DNA of 64,000 bases from Citrus sinensis. Its lineage: Eukaryota > Streptophyta > Magnoliopsida > Sapindales > Rutaceae. Of the stretch, positions 1 through 10,649 are shown one piece after another (the first letter of the stretch is position 1; each line of letters opens with the position of its first letter). The notes under the pieces were generated by a model. The model was not told where the DNA came from. It made no database searches and saw only the letters and a list, made by a program, of their open reading frames with translations. The stretch spans positions 31,513,501-31,577,500 of the forward strand of contig NC_068560.1 of NCBI RefSeq assembly GCF_022201045.2, given 5' to 3'. A program made the translations under genes and the position numbers.

Positions 1-69
1 AGGCACCTTGATGTGTTCATCAATTACGTTAAACTGCGCCCTCTGCCTCTTGATAATCCGCTGCTTTAA
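1..69 (+). CDS. Possible 3' end of a gene entering from the left (partial, unidentified)
   Basis: Frame 1 is open from base 1 to a TAA at 67-69 and encodes 22 residues ending LPLDNPLL. Base composition is less AT-rich than the following 800 bases, which fits a terminal coding exon. I do not recognise the family. The stretch is short enough to be open by chance, so this is a weak call. Confidence 0.3.
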   Translation, partial: RHLDVFINYVKLRPLPLDNPLL

Positions 70-2354
70 TGGGAAGTTCATTTTATTCTTTTTAGATTAT
101 TCCTCGTGAAATAATAGTTTTATCCTTTTTAACATATCTTTTAGTTATTGTAAATTTTAATTTTTTTTATTCAAATAACAAAGAAAAATTTATGGCACGT
201 TGATGAAAATTTTATTATATTCCTAATAAAAATGATAGATGAGCTGAGGTTACAATAATTTAGAAAGTATTTTGAAGATCATTATTCCATGAGAGATAAA
301 TTTTGAATTATCATTCCCGTTAAATGACAATTTTCAAATACACTTTAAATTATTGTAAACTTCAACTTATTCCATTTTTATTCAAAAGATAAGGAAAAAA
401 ATAGGGGTGAATTGATGAAGATTTTTTTTTTTTTAATCTTCTTCACAAAAATGAGAGTTATATTAAGGTTTACAACAATTTCATGGGTATTTTGAAAATT
501 ATCATTTCACGAGAAGCAATACAAAATTAACATTTTATTCCTTCAAGAACGTCTCACTCAGCCACAATTTCTTTGTTTGTTTGTTAAATTTCTTAATCTA
601 TTCGATACACTTCTTTAATTTTACAAATACACGTTTTAAGATAAGGCATATGTTAATAATTATAGTAAAATAAATAATGAAAATTTCATGATGACTATAA
701 AAAGCAACTATGACAGAATAGTTTATTTAATTTTCCATGCAAACTCTCCAAGATCTGGACGTGCCACGCTACTGACTAGTAAAATAAGAGTATGGGAGGC
801 GCAATTATTTAGTTGATAACTTAATATGAAAGATAAGCCGTCGATTTTCATGATTTTGTTTTGTTTTCTCATTTTACATTGATTCATGTTGCACTGTCAC
901 CGCAACGCTATGTCAAGCACCAGAGCTAAAACCAAAATTGGAAATGCGATGGGCCGAAAGTCTAAACCTATGCTCGGTTGGGCGTAAACGAGGTGAGAGG
1001 TGAGCTGTTTTTTTTTGTTTTCTCTTGGCTTTCCATCGTTCGGAGCGAAAATTGACCGGAAATCAAATTCCGTTTCAACTCTAATTTCTATTATTTGAGA
1101 AATTTATTAGTTTCTTTATTGAGAAGTAAGGAAATTTGGATTCCACTCAATTAAAAAGTTACATTTTTCTATTTTACCTCATTTAATTGTTGATTTACAA
1201 TTTTACCGCTGAAAAAATCTTTAAAAAATCTAACAAAATGAGAATTAGTTTTTTTTTTAATGTCAAAGTCCTTTACAAAAAATCGGTAAATCTTTTAAAC
1301 TTTTGGCCACTTTCATAAGTAATAAGAGCATCGGCGATAGCATTTGAGAATAAGAGAATATTTAAAATTTCAACAATGTCTTATCTATCTTACTTTCATG
1401 AAATTGTTTAGAGTTTGAACCATAAGACTTTCGTCGGCGAGCTTCATCGATTCTCGATCGGCTATTGACAACTGCCTTCACTATTACCTTAGCAATATCC
1501 GATATTTTAGCTTTATGATTCCTCACCTTAGATGCAGTTTCTCATCTCCTCAACCTATTATATTTTGTCATTTCGGTTGTTTGGATGCTCTTGTTGACTT
1601 CTTATTGTTGGTTGTTGTAATTGTTTTGGTGAGCTTTAATGAGCTTATGATGTTGTGCATTTTGTAGACTTGGAACATGGCTATTGCAATTGTTCATGCC
1701 ATAACGTCAACAGGAATCAATTTATCAACAGCGTTACGATTCATTACATAATTAATTTATTGAATAATTAATTCCAGCTTGTGAGAGCAATTATCATTGA
1801 CTTGTTATCTTAATTCGGTGGGATGTGTGTGGGTTGTGGGTTATGGCTATTTTTAATTGTTGTGTTGCTTCAAAATTGCCCGTGAATGGTGGTAGTCTGA
1901 TTCAATTCTTGATTTGATTAAAAATGTTGTTAGGATTGCTAACATGTGTATTGTTTACTGTGTTTCCGGTTTGACACTTGATACAACTGCTGTAAAAATG
2001 GTGTCTTGTAATTTATTGTTAATAGGAATTTTATCTAGCAAAAGAGTAAACTAATAGGGTGCCAGAATTTAAAAAGTGCATTTCAAATTTTAAATTTAGG
2101 AGTAAGTTGCCGAATTGTTTAAGTTACAAGGGCAAATCATTAGAAAGTTTACCCGTTAAATAGAAGTGATGCTCATACAGACTTATGGTGAGCCACGCCT
2201 ACTCAACCCCGGCTTGATAAATACGTTATCTAAAAATAATTCTTTTTTTTGGGCCTAAAGGGCCCTTAGGCTACGAGCTCTGCCCTTGGATGCCAAGGCT
2301 CTCGTTTCGTATGTAATCTGTTGGGGCTCCATTTTAAGTAGGAAAAAAGTTAAG
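70..2354. other. Intergenic, no gene seen
   Basis: AT-rich sequence with many homopolymer runs and short frames. A slightly GC-richer part near 940-1080 contains a GGGCC motif, and 1400-2000 is less AT-rich, so an untranslated transcript is possible. No coding exon chain or recognisable protein similarity was found. A short palindrome around GGGCC sits near 2251-2267. Confidence 0.6.
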
Positions 2355-3299
2355 TACAAAGCACCGATACGATAATTAATTAGAGTAATAATACAGTCAT
2401 AAATTCTTATATAAATTTATTTTGTATAAATTGATGCGGCATTAGTTTATTGGTTGAATGAAAATATAAAATAATAAAAATAAATCATGTGGGCCAAGTG
2501 ATATTTAATTCAACCAATCTTATCATGCCACATCAGTACAAAATAAATTTATACAAGAATTTATGGCTATATCATTACTCAATTAATTAATTATTACTAT
2601 AGCAAAAAGAGTTGGACTATTGACACACTGCCAAAAGCTCTTAAAACCCCTTCCCTTTTTTCAATCCAGTCAAATATTCAAAGATCTCGCAACAACCTTC
2701 TTAATGACATTATTAACCTCGCACTACATTAATAAAAATATTCGCCCAACCTTTCAATTTTCATTTTTATTTTCTGAAGCCCCATACTGACGTGAACTTT
2801 TGTTCCACTTCCTCTTAGATTTCTGTATAAAATAAAGATTGTTTCTTCTCTACTTCTCAACTTCCAATAATACAAGAATTTAAAAAATTTGAACAAAATA
2901 TTGTTTCTATGTGTTTATCAAAGTTCTTTTTTTTTTTTTCAAAAAAAGAGACCCATAGCATTTATTTTTCATAGATTCCAAATTTAATTAGGAAATTTAT
3001 AAAATTTTCACTGTTTTATTGGCACCTCTTGGCGCCGCCATATCAAATGATGAAGTGCTAATGATGTCTAGTGATGAAAATTTCGATGACGTTCAATAAA
3101 ATAGAGAGAGATTTACAAATTAATATGAAACTATTAATCTGGGTGTAAATGGAAAAATAACTTCCGGTAATTTTTTTTTTCATTTTAATTAGATATAGTC
3201 CTTAAATGTAATTCCAGTGAAGGTTAAAATGGTAAATATAGGAAAGGTGTTTTAAAAGGATTTTCAAGAGGCGGCCAATAGTCAAGAATATATTTAATA
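2355..3299. repeat. Long direct repeat, left copy (interrupted by a MITE)
   Basis: About 740 bases here match 9418-10133 in the same orientation with scattered substitutions and small indels. The match runs from a shared TACAAAGCA to a shared GGCCAATAGTCAAGAATA. The left copy is split by a 198-bp MITE at 2383-2580. The repeat contains a TATA-like TGTATAAAATAAA and no long frame. It could be a transposable element inserted twice or a segmental duplication. It does not show clear TG...CA ends, so I do not call it an LTR. Confidence 0.8.
2383..2580. mobile_element. MITE, family A copy 1 (198 bp)
   Basis: The ends are inverted repeats of about 45 bp: GAGTAATAATACAGTCATAA on the left and the reverse complement of a sequence ending ATATCATTACTC on the right. 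A 9-bp target duplication AATTAATTA lies at 2374-2382 and 2581-2589. The right copy of the surrounding direct repeat (near 9440) lacks the insert, which confirms the boundaries. The 9-bp duplication suggests a Mutator-like origin. Other copies are at 43141-43342 and 63586-64000. Confidence 0.85.
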
Positions 3300-3649
3300 G
3301 ATAATTGCCAGTTGAATATATCTTAATAACTAGTCTTGTACATATGTTAAAGAATGAAACAGTTGTATGGGACTTTAAACCACTTTGGAGTGGGGGAGGG
3401 GGAAGCCAGTTTTACATCCCTATTTAGTGTGTTTGTGGTAATAAATGGTATTCTTTGACTCATAATTATTCGCCATAGGTTTCTAACATACTTAAGAGTG
3501 GCACCAACATATTTCGCTGAACCCCTATACGTAATTTATCATTTCGTTACATGCATATTGCCACTCAAAACATATTATATGAATTCACTGCAACAAGTTG
3601 CAGAATACCATGGATGATGAATTCACAATGAGGAAGCAGAGAATACTAG

Positions 3650-6600
3650 TCAGGGACACAAGCGGTTGATTTTCCATACCCGTTTTCCGTTGATTTCCTG
3701 AGGAGAATATTGCAACCTGTCATGAAAACGTACATTACCAATGAGGCTTACAAGTCTTTGGTTAACCACATTTATCCAACTCTTAAGGCCATGCACCCAC
3801 TTAAATTCATTCATTTGCCAAAAACAATGGAAATCCTCTTTTTGATTTTGAAGAAAACATTTCAGAAATGCCTAAGAATATGTGAAAGGCAACATTTTAT
3901 TTATAAGAGTTCATTTTAAACTTTAAATTGAATAAGGTTTCTAAATTCTTCAAAACAACTTAGGGAAGAGTGTCCATTTCATAAGAAGTTATCCAATGTA
4001 AATTTAGATAAAAAACCACACTATTCTGCAGAGAAAAGAAATAAAAATCACCTATCATGCAAACGAGACGTCTGTCCTTGCCAGAATTCGAAACGCTCTG
4101 GTTTAAGCCTGTATCCTCCCCAGTATTCTGGTTTTGGAATCAAACTCCTGTTAAAACATAAGAAATTGACAAGGGATTTAAAAGCAAATTTCTCTCCGGA
4201 GTCTTTTCTTTCTCTTCATTTCTTTTCTTTTTTTTTTAATTAGGGAATAGGATTAGGGAGAATTTACAGTCATCAGTGAAATAGTATACTAATCTAACCT
4301 TAATTTTGAATAGGAAAAATATCCACCGTCCACCCGTTTTTTCTAACTTTTTTAAAAATACACAATTCTTTTTTTTTTTTAGCTAGAATCCACCAAAAGT
4401 TACATTTTGTTTCACTTTTCCACTTCCGTTTGGAATCCGTTAAGAAAACTAACGGAAACTTAAGAAAATGACCATTTTACCCCCCAAAACAAAAATTATA
4501 ATTTCACCTTAAAAATTATCAACCCCATCGGTCAATAAAGAAATTAATTCCACAACCATCAAATGCAGGATTTTTTTTTTTGTGGGTAAAATGATCATTT
4601 TTTAAAGTTTCTGTTAGTTTTCTTAACGGATTCCAAACAAAAGTGGAAAAGTAAAACAAAATGTAACTTTAGATAGATTCCAGCAAAAAAAAAAAGAATT
4701 GTGTTTTTTTGAAAAAGTTAGAAAAAACGGGCGGACGGTGGATATTTTCCCTTTTGAATATATGCAACTTCGCAAATAATGTTGAATTAGGACAAATGCA
4801 TTTATGATGAACTGGCAAAAGGCTGATAACCATCTAAAGGATATTAAATATTAATACACAAATCAAATCATCAAGGTAGAAAAATAGATATCAAGAATGG
4901 CGAAAACTGAAAGTAAAATATTAAATATCTGAAATTCCAACTCCATACCCATCAGAGAATTTTTCCTCTAATTCTTTGTATTGCTGGTGCAGAACATGCC
5001 TTCCAGGAATCACAGACCTCTGAATGAACCAAAAAGTGGTAGCTATAGTATTTGCAAACATCATTATTACGCACATCTGTGAATTATACAACATTTGGTC
5101 AAACAAACCCGTTTGCTAACTATTGCTCCAATCTGACTTCCTCTGGGACGGCTATGAAAGTACTGCTCAGATTCCTCATCAGAAACTTTTTCAACAGAGC
5201 CTTCCACTCTTACCTACTCATCACAGTTCACAATAACATGGCCTTAAGACAGGAAGATTGCCCACAAGCAATGCTTTTGCAGCACATCAGCTCATCAAAT
5301 TATATTATTGCTAGTTATGAATTTTCAATTTCTGTCTAACTGTAGTAGATTGGTAAGTAAAAATTGAAGTTTCTACAGCTACAGGCAACCAGCGTTAGCT
5401 CCAACTCTTAACTTGTCCAGTACTGGTAAAATACCAAAAACTATTTTGATAGCATATCTCAGGTCAGTATTCACAATCCTAGACTTACCATCATAATGTA
5501 TAAGGTACTTCTATTCTGTCAACGTCTTCTTTTTTAATTTTCATTTAATTTTATTTTTTACTCAGCAGGGAATTGGGATAACCTAACACAAAATGTGCCC
5601 CACAAGCAAGAATACAACCTACCTGTACCAGCTGCCAAATGGAGAGAAACCGCAATCCCTTTAACCCCCAACCATGGGGCACAGGGAGTAAAAACCAGGT
5701 TGTCATTAAATCACTGTCTTCTTATAGATAGAAAATTTTACACTCTTATTGCTTAGTGGCTAAAAAGTTCAGCAAACAAGATTACTTCATGTATCAGAAA
5801 AACTGCTCGGTTTGGTTTTTGACATCCAGCAAATAAGATTCCAGCTTAGACAAGGAAGGTGAAAATAGAGGAACCATTTTCAAAGAACCTGCGGGTAATG
5901 TTGACAGATGGAACAAAGCTAATCGGAGAAATATTGATACCTGCCGATTTAGACCATCCCAGTAGAAAAGAAGAGATGCGTGAGGATTATCACATAATTC
6001 ACATGCCTTTCTACTTTCATAATTGGTGCACCTGCATTCAGAAAAGATTGCAGCATAGGGGATGAAAACATTTGCCCAAAAACACTTTTGATTGCAGCAT
6101 TGCCATTATAGTAAAAGAACATTACTGACCAGACAAATCCACCCCTATCAACTCCCTTGAGCAATACCATTCGTGATGAGCTGTAGCAAAGTGACATGAG
6201 GTTGAGGGGATTAGAAAAGGATAATTATAACCACACACATTTCAACTACAAAGATCATCAATTAGTATCTATGCTAGTACATTGCAAATTGTAGACCCAA
6301 TTTAAAAAAATTTACAACTTCAATTAACTACATATTTTATGCAATTGGTGCAGTGAAAATAAAGAATAATTTAACTATGACATCACATCTTACTATATTA
6401 TGTGTCAATTTTGAGGATACCTGCTCAACCTCTGCGGTTCTCCTTTTTTTTTCACATTTAATGGATCTTTCTTAGTTTTCTCTCAAAAACAAGTGATAAA
6501 AGGATATGGTGATGTTTGAAATTCAAAGTTTATTATTATTATTATTATGTGTGTAAATGACATTGCACATAGTCCATGCCTCATGTTGAACCTTTGTTAT

Positions 6601-9007
6601 GAATGCCTAAGTTTCTTGTAATGGACTTTATTAAGGGCCGTGTCTAAAATGACAAGATGCAAATTCAGATGAATCTACCGAACATAATATTATTGATGAA
6701 TGAAAAAGAAATCAAAAGAATAGAAAGTACGGTTTTCCATCCTTGCCAACAGTTGATAAAGCCATTGCATTTGGTTCCCTCAATCCTGCAGCAATTGCAT
6801 CGTCAACCCATTTCCGAAACTGCATCATAACCAAATTGCTCACTTCAGATGCAGAGGACAGGTTTCTTTATTTATTGGGACAAAAACATGGCTAAAATTC
6901 CATTCTCTACTATAAGCCAGCAACAAGAATTGAACTCATGCATCAATGATAAAGATATGGATATTAAATGAACGACCAGCCGCACTGCTTTACTTGATTC
7001 ATACCTGATTAATGGGGTCAGATTCAACTTGCTCCTCAAGGAATTCTGGAGAAATATAATTCTCTCGTAGAGCTGATATATCAACGTTTGGTGCCTTTCC
7101 AATTCGTACACACATTGAAGTACCAGGATAAGGTGGAAGACGAAGCTTATATTTATCCGCAATGACTGGTGGGACAAATCTACCACCTAGAAAGTGGTGA
7201 GGACCACTGGATTTCTTTGCACACAGTTTGGGAGCAGTTAAAGAAACCTAGAAAACACCAAAGTTGCATGATTGGAAAATTTACAGAGAGAGAGAGAGAG
7301 AGAGAAGACATGCAATTCAAAAGGTACACCCTCAAAAGTTTTTGGCAGGAAAAGGCAACATTAAAGGCCCCATTAAAAACTCACCAGCATGTCTGGTTTT
7401 ATGCCTTCATCCCCAATATCCCCTTCTTCAACGTGCCAACCAGATGGAATATCTACAGAGACAATAACTGGGCGTTTTTGGCGTGTTTGATCATAACCAT
7501 GTAGACAAAGCAGTCTCTTAATCAGATCATCAAACGGTGGCCTTGGGGTTCCTGAAGGATTTTGAGGAGATAAATCAGATTACACTGAGGATTTGACAAG
7601 GCATTCCCGAAGAAGTTGTAGGATCACAATCTATTTAGGTTCTGTAATCTTTCTGAATTTTTTTTTTAATTTATATATTGCTTAGGCACAATGAGTAAAA
7701 ATTATTAGAAGGATTCAAGTAGCCATGACCCATTGAGTTGCATCCGGGAGATAATTTTATATGGTTTCATATTTTTTCTAGTTGTACAAATATAGAGCTG
7801 TTAGCCTGTACTAATGAAGGAACCTTCAATAATTTCCAGCCAGGAGTTTTGGAACTTGCATTACAACCAAATTATTAAGCCCTATAAGTTAAAAACACTG
7901 GAGAATCAAACAGTAAAAAGATGAAGAGTGAAGGCTAAATATATGTAAAAAGAGAAAGACTAAAAGCAGTGTAGATTGTTTATTCTTTCTTTTTGTTATA
8001 ATACAACAAAAATACATAAATATTAAATTTCTAAGCAAGCAACATAAATTATGGTTTCTTATGCTAGTGAAACAAACAAGATTTGGTACTGCAATGAAGA
8101 CATGAATTTCATGGGAGAGAATAGCATAACAGTACTTGCATCCAATTACTACAAGTGGGACTACATAAATAACGAACTCATTTCATTAAAATATATATCC
8201 AAACCACATTACATTAACAGAAACAGCAAATTATTATTGTGTGATCAATTGATTCAATACATGACACATGCAATTTCCTTTTGCTCTTCAGTGTTTAATA
8301 GACATACACAAAGAAATTACCATGAAAAGAGAACCCAAACATTGCATCTACGATGATATCGAAGTCCTTTGAAAAGTCCAACGGTAGATCTTCCACCGAC
8401 AGGAAAGGGATCGATAGCGATTCAAGCTGTAAATTTATCACATCAAATGAGACTCCACACAAACTCTATCTGCTAACACTTGAAAAACAATTTACATCAT
8501 TTATACCTGTGTAACCAGACCAGTATAAAGTGGCTTTTGAGTACGCTTTGGATAACAAACAGACGGCTTGTATCCAAAATGATACAGATGTCGAGCAGCT
8601 ACCAAACCATCACCTCCATTGCTCCCCGGACCGCATATCGCAAGCACACGATCATATTCACTTGGTTTGTAAACCTGTCAATTATATATTTTCAACATCA
8701 AAATTCATTATATAATCCAATTTCAGCACTAGAAACAAAACCTAACAACATGTTACTACACGTCAAAACCTAACATAATTACCTCTGCTATGGATGTTGC
8801 TACACTCAAACCAGCCAATTCCTGCAAGAGAGAGAAATTTGAATGAGCGAGAGAAAAGGAAAACTGGTAAGATTAAGAAGATAAGCTAAGAAATACCATA
8901 AGCTGATCGACGCTGAAGCCGAGAGGTCCCATGAGAGTCTCATCAATTTCGGCAGCTTCGCGCTGAGTGAGATGAGATACAGAATCGGAATTTTGTGCCG
9001 ACGACAT
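3650..9007 (-). CDS. PPOX1: Pyridoxine/pyridoxamine 5'-phosphate oxidase with N-terminal YjeF (NAD(P)HX epimerase-like) domain
   Basis: PNPOx makes pyridoxal 5'-phosphate from PNP or PMP using FMN (vitamin B6 salvage, plastid in Arabidopsis). The YjeF_N domain is epimerase-like. Thirteen coding exons on the minus strand: 8897-9007, 8783-8821, 8507-8674, 8321-8426, 7385-7551, 7005-7247, 6731-6819, 6130-6180, 5941-6031, 5109-5213, 4949-5019, 4052-4147, 3650-3716. They sum to 1404 nt (467 aa) with all phases consistent. YjeF_N spans about residues 15-260 and includes [10 protein letters not shown] at 64-73 and VSVDIPSGW. PNPOx follows from about 280, with [22 protein letters not shown] and PGRHVL. 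The C-terminus is RLCP where the family normally has RLAP. The ATG at 9005-9007 is the first in frame: upstream the frame is open for 26 codons without an ATG, so any transit peptide would need another exon. Recognised from remembered Arabidopsis PDX3. Confidence 0.93.
4313..4751. mobile_element. MULE-type MITE inside a PPOX1 intron (439 bp)
   Basis: The arms at about 4313-4485 and 4587-4751 are long inverted repeats starting GGAAAAATATCCACCGTCC and, on the other strand, GGGAAAATATCCACCGTCC. A perfect 9-bp target duplication TTTTGAATA lies at 4304-4312 and 4752-4760. Long terminal repeats plus a 9-bp duplication are typical of Mutator-like elements. It has no coding capacity. It sits in the intron between coding exons 11 and 12 of PPOX1. 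Confidence 0.88.
7285..7305. repeat. (AG)n microsatellite in a PPOX1 intron
   Basis: About ten AG units in the intron between the exons at 7005-7247 and 7385-7551. Confidence 0.9.
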
Positions 9008-9417
9008 TGCGTCTGATTTTGAGCAAAACGCACGAATTGCGGGAGCTGAAACTGGGCGGAGAAAAACCTTATAGAACGAGTTATGTCATTAGTTCGCTAT
9101 AATTCAAATCATATAAATAATTAAATTAAAATAGAACAAAATATTATTAGATTTAGATAAGTACGTAGAAAGTTATATTAATATAACTATATTTTAAATT
9201 AATATAATTATATTTTAATTTATTTATTTATTAATACATACCAATATTATATTTATAAATTTTATTTTTTAATTAAATAATTATTATTTTTAAATTCGTA
9301 GGTTTTTAAAAATTTATAAAAATAGATTCAAATTCAATTCACCAATTACATATGATTAAATTTTTTAATCCAATCAAATCTATCAATCTACAAATCAAAT
9401 TAGATTCAGAAAACTCA

Positions 9418-10133
9418 TACAAAGCATCAATACAATAATTAATTAATTATTATTCTAGCAAAAGCGGTTGGACTATTGGTACACTACCAAAAACTCTTAA
9501 AACCCCTTTCCTTTTTTTAATCCAGTCAAATATTCAAAGAGCTCTCAACGCCCCTCTGAATGACATTATTAACCTCGTACTACATTAATAACAATATTCG
9601 CCCAACCTTTCAATTTTCATTTTTATTTTCTGAAGCCCCATACTGACGTGAACTTTTGTTCCACTTCCTCTTAGATTCTGTATAAAATAAATATTTTTTC
9701 TTCTCTACTTCTCAACTTCCAATAATACAAGAATTTAAAGATTTTGAACAAAATATTATTTCTATGTGTTTATCAAAGTTCTTTTGTTTTTTTTAAAAGA
9801 GGCCCATAACGTTTATTTTTCATAGGTTCCAAATTTAATTAGAGAATTTGTAAAATTTCCACTTTTTTATTGGCACCACGCCTGGCGTCGCTAAATCAAA
9901 TGATGAAAATCTTGATGACGTTCAAAAAAATAGAGAAAGAGATTTACAAATTAATATGAAACTATTAATCTGGGTGTAAATGGAAAAATAACTTCCGGTA
10001 ATTTTTTTTTTTTTCATTTTAGTTAGATATAGTCCTTAAATGTAATTCCAGTGAAGGTTAAAATGGTAAATATTGGAAAGGTGTTTTAAAAGGATTTTCA
10101 AGAGGCGGCCAATAGTCAAGAATACATTTAATA
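9418..10133. repeat. Long direct repeat, right copy (uninterrupted)
   Basis: Partner of 2355-3299 in the same orientation, about 7 kb apart, on the other side of PPOX1. At 9434-9455 it shows the unfilled AATTAATTAATT site where the left copy carries the family-A MITE. It also carries the TATA-like TCTGTATAAAATAAA and no coding frame. The AT-rich stretch 9060-9417 between the PPOX1 start and this repeat must hold the PPOX1 promoter; no distinct box was identified there. Confidence 0.8.
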
Positions 10134-10649
10134 AATCAAATCAAAATTATTTACAAAAGCCTAGAGCCCAACACTGCATAAAAACTAAACAGTAATGGAC
10201 TGTTAGAGCCAACTGAGCCCAGCACGAAAACGGGAAGAAAAACAAATGGACTTCAGATCTCTCTTTGGCTCCAACAGGCCTGACCCACGCATCATATCAA
10301 GCAAGGGCCCAAGAGCTACACAAGGATTAAATTCATACACACAAGTCAACGCAATCTTTTAAGGAGAATAACTAACGGCACCAATATCTATATCTAAATG
10401 CCGCATAAGAAACCAAGCTGCCTAAAGTGAGCGCTCAACCCAAAACGACTTGACAACAAAAACGTAGAACCTTTCAGCACCATCCGATTTAAAAAAACCA
10501 ACCGTGATCCCTCACTCGAACACGTCATATCACATACCTTGAGAAATTTCCTAACTGGAAGCAATTTGGTCATATCATATTTTGGCTCGCTGATTTCCCT
10601 TGTCAAATTTTCGATCGATAAAGTCTTATTCGGCTTGGTCAATTTCATA

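Noticed and set aside
5949..6197. PPOX1 as a pseudogene, because a continuous frame drifts out of family sequence after GGFVW
   Set aside because: The drift is a short GT-AG intron (6032-6129); joining the exons restores the family sequence in frame.
7285..7305. Short regular repeats as a CRISPR array
   Set aside because: The tandem and simple repeats in this window are microsatellites or transposon-derived; no spacer-separated repeat array exists and the sequence is from a plant.
2355..10133. An LTR retrotransposon with PPOX1 as cargo
   Set aside because: The repeats lack clear TG...CA ends and primer-binding or polypurine sites, and PPOX1 retains 12 introns, so it was not retro-captured.
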